DNA of 64,000 nt, taken from assembly GCF_004365175.1 (NCBI RefSeq), contig NZ_SOCE01000001.1, positions 2,901,154 to 2,965,153 of the forward strand, in the 5' to 3' direction. A program made the position numbers and the translations under genes. Origin of the DNA: Kribbella voronezhensis. Lineage in GTDB: Bacteria > Actinomycetota > Actinomycetes > Propionibacteriales > Kribbellaceae. The notes beneath the pieces were generated by a model that made no database searches, was not told the DNA's origin, and worked only from the letters and a program-made list of their open reading frames with translations. Below, in pieces: positions 25,679-34,286 of this stretch (the stretch's first letter is position 1; every line of letters begins with the position of its first letter).

Positions 25679-26217
25679 GAGCCGCGCACCTTCTGGTAGT
25701 GCCGCTTCGCCCGGGCGCGGTTGCCGCAGTCCGCCGAGCTGCACCATCGTCGCGAACCGTTCTTGCTCCGGTCCAGGAACAACCAGCCGCAATCGTCATC
25801 GGAGCACTCGCGCAGCCGAGTCAGGTCCTCCCGCTCGAGCAACCTGGCGGCCGCCAACCCGAGCGTCGCGACGAGACCTCCGGCCTCCCAGTCGAGCAGC
25901 CGCACCCCAGCCGTACGGGGTGGTTCGGCGGCGGCCAGGGCCTCGACGACAAGGTGGCGCAGTGCCTCCAGATCAGGTTCGGTCGGCAGTTCACCGCGCG
26001 CTACGGGCCGTAGTACCCGATAAGTCGTCTCCCGGACGTCGCGGACCTGCTGGAGGGACGCCGCGTCCGGGTTCAGGCCGACGGCGGCACACCAGTTCGC
26101 CAACTCCGCCGCCGTGACCAGCCGGTCGACGCGGCGCGAGTCGTCGAGACGCCACGCCACCGTGTTCACCAGGTCGACCGCCAGGTGGCCGCCGATCAAT
26201 TCGGGCTGGTAGCCCAT
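25675..26217 (-). CDS. CGNR zinc-finger protein, putative transcription regulator
   Basis: A 180-residue protein of the ABATE/CGNR family: an N-terminal domain (LAVDLVNTVAWRLDD) and the C-terminal zinc finger CSDDDCGWLFLDRSKNGSRR then WCSSADCGNRARAKRHYQ, which carries the CGNR signature. It leads the operon with azlC and azlD (ATGA overlap). A near-perfect 34-base palindrome lies 12 bases upstream, so autoregulation through it is likely. No binding data. Confidence 0.9.
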   Translation of the reverse strand: MGYQPELIGGHLAVDLVNTVAWRLDDSRRVDRLVTAAELANWCAAVGLNPDAASLQQVRDVRETTYRVLRPVARGELPTEPDLEALRHLVVEALAAAEPPRTAGVRLLDWEAGGLVATLGLAAARLLEREDLTRLRECSDDDCGWLFLDRSKNGSRRWCSSADCGNRARAKRHYQKVRGS

Positions 26218-26229
26218 GACAAATCACCT

Positions 26230-26263
26230 CACTAACAAGCTAAAGTCATTTAGCTCGTTAGTG
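26230..26263. promoter_or_regulatory. 34-base palindromic operator upstream of the CGNR-azlCD operon
   Basis: Arms CACTAAC-A-AGCTAAA and TTTAGCT-C-GTTAGTG flank a 4-base centre; only one position per arm breaks symmetry. On the minus strand it overlaps the region where -35 (TTGCAC) and -10 elements would sit. It is the most symmetric short site in this part of the window. Confidence 0.7.
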
Positions 26264-26278
26264 CAACCGCTCGGCGAT

Positions 26279-26923
26279 TCACCAGCCGTCGACGTGCAGG
26301 ATGTCCTCCAGCGGCTGGCGAGGAGCCGGCTTGAAGGTGTCGCCGGTGTAGTAGGCAGTGGGCAGGAGAACGGCTTGCCGGATGTCTTCCGGCAGTCCGA
26401 GCAACTCGGAGATCTCCTGCTCGTACGTCAGGTGCAGGGTGGTCCACGCAGTACCGAGGCCGCGGGCGCGGGCTGCGAGGCAGTAGCTCCAAGCGGCCGG
26501 CAGGATCGAGCCCCAGGTCCCAGCCTGGTTGCCCGCGCCCAGTGACTTGACCTGCAGGCACGGGATGACGAGAACCGGGACCTGACCCATCCGCTCGCCG
26601 AGATACGCCACACTCGACCCGACGCGCTGCTGCACCGGCGCCCGGTCCGGATCATCGGCGTACAGGCGACCGGCCGCGCCCGCCGACTCCAGGTACGAGG
26701 CGACCGAGCGGCGGTAGTACTCACCGATCGCCGCCCGCTTCGCGGGATCCGTGATCACCAGCCAGTGCCAGGTCTGCCGGTTGGAGCCGGACGGAGCCTG
26801 GAGCGCGATCTCGATGCATTCCTTGATCAACTCCGGCGGCACCGGCCGATCCAGCTCCAGCCGCTTGCGGACGGTCCGGGTCGTGGTGAGCAGGTCGTCG
26901 GGGGTCAAGTCGAGTGTGGTCAC
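26279..26923 (-). CDS. Nitroreductase family protein
   Basis: A 214-residue FMN-dependent oxidoreductase. TVRKRLELDRPVPPELIKEC, APSGSNRQTWHWLVITDPAK (FMN phosphate-binding) and the C-terminal ARGLGTAWTTLHLTYEQEI fit the family. It probably reduces nitro or quinone compounds with NAD(P)H; the substrate is unknown. It stands upstream of the YciO-like gene's end in the same direction, about 60 bases from the CGNR operator. Confidence 0.9.
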   Translation of the reverse strand: MTTLDLTPDDLLTTTRTVRKRLELDRPVPPELIKECIEIALQAPSGSNRQTWHWLVITDPAKRAAIGEYYRRSVASYLESAGAAGRLYADDPDRAPVQQRVGSSVAYLGERMGQVPVLVIPCLQVKSLGAGNQAGTWGSILPAAWSYCLAARARGLGTAWTTLHLTYEQEISELLGLPEDIRQAVLLPTAYYTGDTFKPAPRQPLEDILHVDGW

Positions 26924-26966
26924 CGCTTCAGTTTGTCAGCCCCCGTACGCCGTACCGCGCGCCTGC

Positions 26967-27587
26967 CTACTCGAAGGGCGTGGGGTCTCCGGCTCCGACG
27001 CGGACGATCTCCGGGGTGTCGTCGGAGAAGTCGATGACGGTGGTGGGCTCGGTGCCGCAGTCGCCGGAATCGACGACGGCGTCCACCTGATGGTCGAGGA
27101 GCTCCTTGATCTCCCAGCCCTGCGTCATCGGCTCCTCCTGGTCGGGGAGCAGCAGGGTGGACGACAACAGCGGCTCGCCGAGCTCCTCGACCAGGGCCTG
27201 GGTGACGATGTGGTCGGGGATCCGGACCCCGACCGTCTTCTTCTTCGGGTGCAGCAGCCGGCGCGGTACTTCCTTGGTGGCGGGCAGGATGAAGGTGTAG
27301 CTGCCCGGCGTCGCCGCCTTGATCGAGCGGAACACCGCGTTGCTGATGTGCACGAACTGCCCGAGCTGGGCGAAGTCCTGGCAGACCAGCGTGAAGTGGT
27401 GCCGGTCGTCGAGGTGCCGGATGGTCCGGATCCGGTCGATGCCGTCCTTGTTCCCCAGCGCGCAGCCGAGCGCGAAGCAGGAGTCCGTCGGGTAGGCGAT
27501 CAGGCCGCCACCGCGAACCAGCTCGACCACCTGCCCGACCGCGCGCTTCTGCGGATTCTCCGGATGCACATCGAAATACCTGGCCAT
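26967..27587 (-). CDS. Sua5/YciO/YrdC family protein (threonylcarbamoyl-AMP synthase-like)
   Basis: A 206-residue protein of the YciO branch. The N-terminus shows GGGLIAYPTDSCFALGCALG, then DRIRTIRHLDDRHHFTLVCQ and the KRxxxV-like GVRIPDHIVTQAL. Family members make threonylcarbamoyl-AMP for t6A tRNA modification, but the YciO branch is less well understood than TsaC/Sua5. Single gene between S41 peptidase and nitroreductase genes, all on the minus strand. Confidence 0.88.
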   Translation of the reverse strand: MARYFDVHPENPQKRAVGQVVELVRGGGLIAYPTDSCFALGCALGNKDGIDRIRTIRHLDDRHHFTLVCQDFAQLGQFVHISNAVFRSIKAATPGSYTFILPATKEVPRRLLHPKKKTVGVRIPDHIVTQALVEELGEPLLSSTLLLPDQEEPMTQGWEIKELLDHQVDAVVDSGDCGTEPTTVIDFSDDTPEIVRVGAGDPTPFE

Positions 27588-27596
27588 CCCCAGACC

Positions 27597-28961
27597 CTAG
27601 CGGTCCTTCCGCTTGCGCAGCAGGTCGAGTGCGGTGGTGAACGCGGTGTCGCGGTGGGCTTTGAATTCCTCGGCGGTGAAGACCGGGACGCGGAGGTCCG
27701 GCGGGATGCCGGGGCCGTCGAAGGAGGACCAGTCGAGCGTGCGGAACTCTTCGTTCGGGAGGATGTACTCCCAGCCGTTCGGCAGCGTCCGCTGGAGGGT
27801 GTCGGAGAAGACGCCCTGGGTGTTCTGCCCGACCCGGACCGGCCGCGGGCTCCGGTTCATCATCGCCTCGGTGAAGGTCTCACCCGCGCTCAGCTGGGAA
27901 CCACCGGTGAGGATCACCAGCGGACCGGCGTACCGGGGTCGTTGGGACGGCTTGACGAAGAACGGCTGCGGCGCGGTGAAGGACGACGCGTCCTGCGGAT
28001 CGTTGCGGGCTCGCTTGAAGTAGGCGAAGTACGGCTTGTTCGTCAGCCGGCCGGCCACATCCAGGGCGAGCTGGTCGGAGCCACCGCCGTTGATCCGCAG
28101 GTCGAGGATCAGCCCGCGCAGCCTGGCGGCTCCGGCGAGCGCTTTGTCGAGTGCCTGGTTCAGCGCGACGCGTTCCGCGGTGTAGTCGGGGATGTCGCCG
28201 TAGCCGAGGAACGCGATCACCCGCAGGTAGCCGATCCGGCCCGGCAGGTCGGCGTACCCGATCCGATCATGCCCGTACGACGTGTAGGTGAGCCCTTTGA
28301 GCGCAGTGCTCTCGATGTACGGCCGGATCTGCGCCTCGAGTTTCTCGGTCGGAAACGTCGTACCGGGGCGCACGCCTTCGTAGAACTTGCCGCTCGGCGT
28401 GCGGATCGCGGTGTGCGCGTCGCCCAGCGGCCGGATCATCGACGCCAGCAGTTCGAACAGCGCGTCCTCCGAGATGCCCGGCGTCACCAACGGCCGGTAC
28501 TTCGCCCGGACGGCGCGCCAGTCGATCCCCTTGGCGGCGAAGAACGGGTAGTTCTCGGCGTAGTCGGTCCAGAACTGGTCGAACACGGCGAGCGGCCCGG
28601 TCGGCTGGGGTCGTGTGCAGGTCCGCGGAAGCTTCTCCAGCCGGCGGAGGACCTTCTCGCCGACGTTGCCCTCTACGTGCAGGCGGTTGTGTTCGACGGT
28701 GAAGGCCTGTTCGCCGGCAGCGGTGAACCGGTTCCCGTCCTGCTGGTAGGTCGCGGGCGCCGAGCAGCTGATGCCGGTGACCGAGTAGAGCCGCGCCTTT
28801 CCATTGCCAATGGCAACTATCGTGCCGTAACCCTCGGTCTGCCACACGCCGTCGAGGCTGCTCGCGGCCGTCGCGGCCGTCAGTGGGGCGGCGATCAGAC
28901 CGGCGGCGACCGCGGCACCGATCAGCACCCGGCGGGCAGGTCGGAATGTCTGTGAGTCCAT
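27597..28961 (-). CDS. Secreted S41 family peptidase
   Basis: A 454-residue exported C-terminal-processing-like protease. The ATG at 28961 starts a signal peptide (ARRVLIGAAVAAGLIAAPLT then AATAA). The C-terminal S41 core contains LRGLILDLRINGGGSDQLAL and the nucleophile segment VILTGGSQLSAGETFTEAM, followed by QNTQGVFSDTLQRTLPNGW. An N-terminal tricorn-like helical part precedes it; a classical PDZ domain is not evident. It probably acts on extracellular peptides. Confidence 0.88.
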   Translation of the reverse strand: MDSQTFRPARRVLIGAAVAAGLIAAPLTAATAASSLDGVWQTEGYGTIVAIGNGKARLYSVTGISCSAPATYQQDGNRFTAAGEQAFTVEHNRLHVEGNVGEKVLRRLEKLPRTCTRPQPTGPLAVFDQFWTDYAENYPFFAAKGIDWRAVRAKYRPLVTPGISEDALFELLASMIRPLGDAHTAIRTPSGKFYEGVRPGTTFPTEKLEAQIRPYIESTALKGLTYTSYGHDRIGYADLPGRIGYLRVIAFLGYGDIPDYTAERVALNQALDKALAGAARLRGLILDLRINGGGSDQLALDVAGRLTNKPYFAYFKRARNDPQDASSFTAPQPFFVKPSQRPRYAGPLVILTGGSQLSAGETFTEAMMNRSPRPVRVGQNTQGVFSDTLQRTLPNGWEYILPNEEFRTLDWSSFDGPGIPPDLRVPVFTAEEFKAHRDTAFTTALDLLRKRKDR

Positions 28962-29030
28962 GCCGCAACTCTCGACGGACGGCCGGGGGCTCACCATGGC
29001 GCGAAGTCCCCCAGCGAGGTGGTGTTACGT

Positions 29031-29639
29031 CTACCTCGCCAACCCGATCGCGGCGGCGGTCACCACCAGATTCTCCGCATAGCCACCTTTGGCCGGGTCG
29101 TAAGCGCCGGTACAGGTGATCAGCACCAACCGGTGATCACCCGTCTGATCGAAGGCACCGCTGGTGGTCGCGAGCGCGTCCTTGGGAACGGCGGTCACCG
29201 TCGAGATCCGGTACGACGCGCTGTGCCCGCCGTCGCCGCGCAGTACGACGATTTCGCCGGGCTTCACCTGTCGTAGCCGGACGAAGAAGCCGATCCCTTC
29301 CGTGGCCGAGTCGACATGGCCCGCCAGCACCACGGACCCGAACGGATCACCCGCCTCGGCGCCGCCGTCCCACCAGCCGACTCGCTGGACGTGTTCGGGT
29401 ACGACGAGTTGGCCGTTCACCGTGCTGGCCGGAAGCACCGGCGCCCGGCGCCCGCCGGGGAGCACCACCTCGGTCGGCACGAAGCGGACCCGTTGGCTGG
29501 CGGCCGGCGTACCGACTCTTCCGGGCAGCACGGACGGCGGCGCCGACTGTTCCACAGCCGGTACGCCGCCGCCCTCGCCAGGAGCCGGCACAGCTTGGTC
29601 GACCTGCGCGGCACACCCCTCCAGGGCCACGCAGCACAA
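29031..29639 (-). CDS. Class F sortase
   Basis: An exported sortase-fold transpeptidase of about 200 residues. Catalytic motifs: His in VVLAGHVDS and Cys in VLITCTGAYD. The TTG at 29639 is the only conventional start in frame that keeps the lipobox-like LEGCAAQ. However, RILLGLLLCCVALEGCAAQ reads as a complete lipoprotein leader if translation begins at a CTG overlapping the DUF4397 stop (29666) after GAGGAGG. The neighbouring DUF4397 protein is its likely partner. Confidence 0.85.
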   Translation of the reverse strand: MCCVALEGCAAQVDQAVPAPGEGGGVPAVEQSAPPSVLPGRVGTPAASQRVRFVPTEVVLPGGRRAPVLPASTVNGQLVVPEHVQRVGWWDGGAEAGDPFGSVVLAGHVDSATEGIGFFVRLRQVKPGEIVVLRGDGGHSASYRISTVTAVPKDALATTSGAFDQTGDHRLVLITCTGAYDPAKGGYAENLVVTAAAIGLAR

Positions 29640-29662
29640 CAGCAGTCCGAGCAGGATCCTCC

Positions 29663-30574
29663 TCAGCGACGCACGACCTTCCGCACCGTGACCACCGAGG
29701 CGCCTACCAGCAACAGGGCGACGAGTGCGATCGGCGCTACCGGCGACTGCTCATCGTTCATCAGGCCGGCGGCCTGACCGCCTGTTCCCGTGTTCACCAG
29801 GCCCGGCCGGTCGGATCCGGTACCGGGCAGCCGCAATGACGTCACCACCACGTTCATCGTCTTCGAGTTCGGTTCACCGATCGCGAAGACCCGGGTCAGA
29901 TAACCGGCCTTGACCGCCAATGACAACGGCCCCAGCACGACCGGCGAAGTCGCTCCGGCCGGCACGATGTCGACGGAATATTTACCGGCCGGTACGACCA
30001 CGTCGAGTGATTCCCCGTTCGCCACATTCGCGAACAGCACCTTTCCGTTCACCCGGATGTCGGCCGGTCCGACCGCGGCGGTGTGCGCGACCCGGAGCGC
30101 GGCCTTGTCCTTCGGCACCCCGGTCAGTTTGTTCGCGTAACTGGTGATCACCGGCGCCGCCGTCGGCGCGGCCGGCCGGTGGATGACCACGTCGAGGTTG
30201 CTTCCGGCACCTACCGTGACGACCCGCTCGATCACCACCTTGCCACCGTCACGAGCGGTCACTTTCCGTTGGCCGGCAGCCACGTCGAGCGGACCGACCA
30301 CCTCGGCGCCCTGCACCCCGCGGGCGACCGTCCGGCCGTCGACCGAGATGTCGAGCGACCGCCCGGGCAGCCCCTGGATGACGTGCAACTCACCCTTGCC
30401 GGCGGCATCGGCCGGTACGGCGAACAGTGCGGAGGCGGCCGCGATCATCACCGCGAGCGCCAGCGAAATCACCCTCAGAGAATGCGGACCTCGGATTCTC
30501 GATATTTTCGTCGCGCTTTTCCGGGGCTTTTCCGCAACCCTTCGGAATGGCTTGAACACGCTCCGTTCCAGCAT
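29663..30574 (-). CDS. Secreted DUF4397 domain protein with C-terminal anchor
   Basis: A 303-residue surface protein. A long basic N-terminus leads into a signal peptide (SLALAVMIAAASALFAVPAD then A). Two DUF4397-type beta repeats follow: GELHVIQGLPGRSLDISVDG and AALRVAHTAAVGPADIRVNG. After a Pro/Gly-poor linker comes a C-terminal membrane helix (PVAPIALVALLLVGASVVTV) and RKVVRR, the layout of a wall or membrane anchored protein. No LPxTG-type motif is clear. It is upstream of, and nearly overlapping, the class F sortase. Confidence 0.88.
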   Translation of the reverse strand: MLERSVFKPFRRVAEKPRKSATKISRIRGPHSLRVISLALAVMIAAASALFAVPADAAGKGELHVIQGLPGRSLDISVDGRTVARGVQGAEVVGPLDVAAGQRKVTARDGGKVVIERVVTVGAGSNLDVVIHRPAAPTAAPVITSYANKLTGVPKDKAALRVAHTAAVGPADIRVNGKVLFANVANGESLDVVVPAGKYSVDIVPAGATSPVVLGPLSLAVKAGYLTRVFAIGEPNSKTMNVVVTSLRLPGTGSDRPGLVNTGTGGQAAGLMNDEQSPVAPIALVALLLVGASVVTVRKVVRR

Positions 30575-30693
30575 TCTTCCCCCTCATCGAGAACATTCTG
30601 GAAATAGTGGCGAGTGCCAATTTCGGCGTATCGTATGCGGAAGTCGATCCGGCCACCAGAGGAAGTGTCCGGGTCTTTGGGGGACGAGATCCG

Positions 30694-31404
30694 ATGTCAT
30701 TGTTCAGAGGACTTGCATGCGTCGCGCTGGCACTGGGGCTGAGCGTGGCCACCGCTTGCTCGGGCGAACAGGCCGGACCGACGCCGCCGAGTCCAGGGGC
30801 GCTGGCCAGTGGTGGTGGCACGGCTCCGGTGCAGCCACCGCCGACGCCCGAGGGGACCGGCCTGACGGCACCCGGCATCCGGCTGGCCGCAGTACCGCGG
30901 GGTGACGGCAGCTTCGACATCACCGAGGACGTGATCGTCCGGAGTGCCATCGCCACGTTGCCGCTCCGGCCACCCGACTCCGGTGCGGACCTGCCTGGCA
31001 TGATGACCCCCACCCAGCCGAAGATCAGCGAGCTGGCAGTGCTCGCGGACGGTGAGCCGGTGCCGGTGGATCAGGCGACCATCAGTGGACCCAGCCAACT
31101 GCCGCTGATCACTGCACCGACCAAGTTCAAGCTGACCTACCGGCTCAGCGGCTCGGTGGTCCGGCGGATGCCGTCGACCACCGGACGCGCGGCTGCAGCG
31201 ATCAAGCCGCTCACGGCCGATGTCGACAGCACTCTGCCGACCGATCTCATCGTCTCTGGCGGCGGCCTGCGCAACGCGATCTGTCCACAGCTGACCGAGA
31301 GCCGCTGCGCAGTGGGCGAGCCACCGGGTATGTCGGTGCAGCCGGGCATCCCGTCCGGCCAGTCGCTCGCAGTATTGCAATTGGATCTTCCGCTACAGCC
31401 GTAG
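30694..31404 (+). CDS. Hypothetical secreted lipoprotein
   Basis: A 236-residue protein with lipoprotein signal (FRGLACVALALGLSVATACS; the modified residue is the Cys of ATAC). A Pro/Gly-rich stretch follows, then a soluble domain with PKISELAVLADGEPVPVDQA and KFKLTYRLSGSVVRRMPSTT. I do not recognise the family. It is divergent from DUF4397 and 23 bases ahead of the MFS gene. The ATG at 30694 follows GGGGGACGAG. Confidence 0.75.
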   Translation: MSLFRGLACVALALGLSVATACSGEQAGPTPPSPGALASGGGTAPVQPPPTPEGTGLTAPGIRLAAVPRGDGSFDITEDVIVRSAIATLPLRPPDSGADLPGMMTPTQPKISELAVLADGEPVPVDQATISGPSQLPLITAPTKFKLTYRLSGSVVRRMPSTTGRAAAAIKPLTADVDSTLPTDLIVSGGGLRNAICPQLTESRCAVGEPPGMSVQPGIPSGQSLAVLQLDLPLQP

Positions 31405-31426
31405 CGACGCCGGGCACGCTTACGCT

Positions 31427-32932
31427 GTGGCCATGGTCGACGCGCAACCTGAGGACACGGATCGGATCGCCTTCGGGACCGCCCGGGCCAGGTGGGTGCT
31501 GGCCGCCACGGCTCTCGGCTCCGGCATGGCCTTCCTCGACGGCACGGTCGTGAACGTCGCCCTGCCGGCGATGGGCGAGGACCTCGGGGCGGGCATCGCC
31601 GGGCTGCAATGGATCGTCAACGGCTACATGCTGATGCTGGCCTCGCTGATCCTGCTCAGCGGCTCACTCGGCGACCGGCTCGGCCGGCGACGGCTCTTCG
31701 TCGTCGGCGTGATCTGGTTCGCGCTCGCTTCTCTGGTTTGCGCCGTCGCGCCCACTCTCGGCGTGATGATCGGCGGCCGCGTCCTGCAGGGCGTCGGCGG
31801 TGCGCTGCTCACCCCCGGCAGCCTGGCGATCCTGCAGACCAGCTTCCGGCATTCCGATCGGGGCAAGGCGGTGGGCGCCTGGTCGGGTCTGACGTCGGTC
31901 GCGGCCGCGATCGGTCCGTTCGTCGGCGGCACGCTGGTGGACCACGGCTCCTGGCGGCTGATCTTCCTGCTCAACCTGCCGCTCGCCCTGATCACCGTGC
32001 TGGTGGCGATGCGGCACGTCCCGGACACCCGCGACGAGACCGCCTCCGGCAAGCTCGATCTCGGCGGTGCCCTGCTGGCCACGATCGGGCTGGCCGGGCT
32101 GACGCTCGGCCTGATCAGCGCCGGGGATCGCGGGTTCGGGGATCCCGCAGTACTGACGAGCCTCGTCCTCGGTGTCGTTGCTCTCGCGGTCTTCGTGGAG
32201 GTCGAGCGGCGGAGTTCGCACCCGATGCTGCCCCCGGGGATCTTCAAGAACCTCCGCTTCACCGGCGCGAACCTGGTCACCGTCGTCGTGTACGGCGCGC
32301 TGGGCACGGCAACCTTCCTGGTCGTCGTCTACCTGCAGACAGTCCTCGGGTACGACGCCCTGCACGCCGGCGCCGCATTGCTGCCGATGACCTTGCTGAT
32401 GCTCAGTTTGTCGGGCTACGCGGGCAGCCTGTCCGAACGGATCGGTGCGCGGGTCCCGATGACAGTCGGCCCGGTGCTGATGGCCGGCGGCTTCCTCCTG
32501 ATGCGCCGGATCGGCCCGGGCGCCGGCTACTTCACCGAGATCCTGCCCGCTGTCGTCGTACTCGGGCTGGGACTGGTGTCGACGGTCGCCCCGCTGACCG
32601 CGACCGTCCTGTCGTCCGTCGAGGATCACCACGCCGGCATCGCTTCCGGGGTGAACAACGCGGTCGCCCGATCGGCCCAGCTGATGGCGGTCGCCGCCAT
32701 CCCGCTGGCCGCCGGCATCACCGGCGACTCCTACCGCGACCCGGTCGCCTTCGGCCACAGCTTCATGACCGCCATGTGGATCTCCAGCGCCCTGGCCGTC
32801 GCCGGCGCCGCCTTGGCCTGGCTGACCCTGGCCGACCACCGCCCCGAACCACGCAAACCGGTGGCCGTCAGCACCCACCGCCACTGCGCCCTCGAGTCCC
32901 CACCCCTCTCGAACTGCCCAAGCTCCCGCTAG
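31427..32932 (+). CDS. DHA2 (EmrB/QacA-type) MFS transporter
   Basis: A 501-residue, 14-helix proton-driven exporter. Motifs: MAFLDGTVVNVALPAMGEDL (D1), GSLGDRLGRRRLFVVG (A), GRVLQGVGGALLTPGSLAIL (B) and GPFVGGTLVDHGSWRLIF (C). The C-terminus ends with a short His/Cys-containing tail. Translation may begin at the GTG at 31427 or the ATG two codons later. Substrate unknown. Its stop overlaps that of the convergent AlkD-like gene. Confidence 0.92.
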   Translation: MAMVDAQPEDTDRIAFGTARARWVLAATALGSGMAFLDGTVVNVALPAMGEDLGAGIAGLQWIVNGYMLMLASLILLSGSLGDRLGRRRLFVVGVIWFALASLVCAVAPTLGVMIGGRVLQGVGGALLTPGSLAILQTSFRHSDRGKAVGAWSGLTSVAAAIGPFVGGTLVDHGSWRLIFLLNLPLALITVLVAMRHVPDTRDETASGKLDLGGALLATIGLAGLTLGLISAGDRGFGDPAVLTSLVLGVVALAVFVEVERRSSHPMLPPGIFKNLRFTGANLVTVVVYGALGTATFLVVVYLQTVLGYDALHAGAALLPMTLLMLSLSGYAGSLSERIGARVPMTVGPVLMAGGFLLMRRIGPGAGYFTEILPAVVVLGLGLVSTVAPLTATVLSSVEDHHAGIASGVNNAVARSAQLMAVAAIPLAAGITGDSYRDPVAFGHSFMTAMWISSALAVAGAALAWLTLADHRPEPRKPVAVSTHRHCALESPPLSNCPSSR

Positions 32933-33693
32933 GCGTCGCCGGCCGACTTGTCGACAAAGCGCGCCTTCTTCAACGTCAGGTAGTGCTTGCGTACGTCGGT
33001 CGGCAGACGCTCGATGGCGTAGCGGAGCATGGTACGGGGCATCGTGGCGGCGTACTGGTCGAGGAAGGCCAGCAGCTCGTCGGCGGAGACGCGCTTGCCG
33101 GCTTCGCGGAGCATCCAGCCGGAGGCTTTGTGGATGAGATCCTCGGAGTCGGTGAGAACCAGGGCGGCGAGCTGGTAGGTGTCCGCGGTCTGGCCGGCGC
33201 CGATCAGGCGCTGGGTGGCGATCAGGGCGATCCGGCGTTCCCAGATGTTGCTAGAGGCAATCAATTTGTAGAGTGGGTCGCGAGGTTTGTCGAGCAGATG
33301 GCCGCCGACGATCTGCGGGGCGCTGCAGTCGACCAGGTCCCAGTTGTCGATGTGCGCGGTGTTCCGCAGATAGAGGTGGTAGATCTCGGCGAGCTCGGCC
33401 GGGTTCGCGGTACGGGGTTTCAGGGCGAGCGATGCCCGGTCGGCCAGGAGTGCCAGTACTGCGAGTCGGTGCTCGTGGACCGGACTGGCCAGCGCCTTCT
33501 CCAGGTCGGGCAGCGGGAGGCCGGCGCGGACGTAGGGCTTCAGGAGGCCGCGCAGGGTGGACAGCTTCACACCGATCATCCGGTCGCCGAAGCCGTAGCC
33601 GCCGGGCTGGAGCTGGAAATAGCGGGCGAGCACTTCGGCGACAGCAGGATCGGCCGCGTCGTCGATCGCTGACAGTAGTTCGTCGACAGTCAT
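32929..33693 (-). CDS. DNA alkylation repair protein (AlkD-like)
   Basis: A 254-residue HEAT-like repeat glycosylase. Typical features are GVKLSTLRGLLKPYVRAG, TAHIDNWDLVDCSAPQIVGG with the conserved Trp-Asp, and WERRIALIATQRLIGAGQ. AlkD enzymes remove bulky or positively charged alkylated bases. Start ATG at 33693 after GGGACTCC. Single gene, convergent with the MFS transporter. Confidence 0.92.
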   Translation of the reverse strand: MTVDELLSAIDDAADPAVAEVLARYFQLQPGGYGFGDRMIGVKLSTLRGLLKPYVRAGLPLPDLEKALASPVHEHRLAVLALLADRASLALKPRTANPAELAEIYHLYLRNTAHIDNWDLVDCSAPQIVGGHLLDKPRDPLYKLIASSNIWERRIALIATQRLIGAGQTADTYQLAALVLTDSEDLIHKASGWMLREAGKRVSADELLAFLDQYAATMPRTMLRYAIERLPTDVRKHYLTLKKARFVDKSAGDA

Positions 33694-33880
33694 CGGAGTC
33701 CCTTCGTCACGCGTTGCGAAGTCTAGGAGAGAAAGGCTCCCCGGGGTTCATCACGCTCCGGGGTCGCTCGTGGCGGGGGCGTTGTGGGTGTGGAGCGTTC
33801 GGGCATACGGTGAGGGGAGGGCAGTTCCCCCACGCCAGGACCCACCGGCGTCCGCGGAGCCGCCCTCGGGGAGGATGGCC

Positions 33881-34270
33881 GTGACGAGCCAGCCGGAGTC
33901 GCCGGACCACGAGATGGTCCGGACCATTTTCGACGCCGTCACCGAGGAGCTGGAGCCTGGGGTCCTGCTGGTTCGGATGTCGGGGGAGATCGACATCGCC
34001 AGCACCGAGCTGGCGGCCGAGGCGATCCGGGCCGCCGTCGTACCGCCGACCCGGCTGGTGCTGATCGACCTGTCCGCGGTGACGTTCTGCAGCTCCGCGG
34101 GGTTGGGAAATCTGGTCGAGGCGCGGCGGCTTGCGGGCCAACATGGCATCGATCTCGCATTGGTCGGCGTCGGTCGTCCGGTGGACCGCCCGCTGTCCAT
34201 CACCGGACTCGGCGGACAGTTCCGCATCTTCGCTTCGGCCGCTGACGCCCTTCGCCAGCGCGAAGGCTGA
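33881..34270 (+). CDS. STAS domain anti-sigma factor antagonist
   Basis: A 129-residue STAS protein. LLVRMSGEIDIASTELAAEA then LVLIDLSAVTFCSSAGLGNL contains the phosphorylatable Ser pair in the FCSSAG loop, as in SpoIIAA/RsbV. I prefer the GTG at 33881 because GGGGAGG sits six bases ahead; an ATG at 33875 lies directly on that site. It leads a four-gene signalling run with CheB, STAS-HATPase and CheR-PAS genes. Confidence 0.9.
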   Translation: MTSQPESPDHEMVRTIFDAVTEELEPGVLLVRMSGEIDIASTELAAEAIRAAVVPPTRLVLIDLSAVTFCSSAGLGNLVEARRLAGQHGIDLALVGVGRPVDRPLSITGLGGQFRIFASAADALRQREG

Positions 34271-34286
34271 TGGACAGCCGGTCCCG

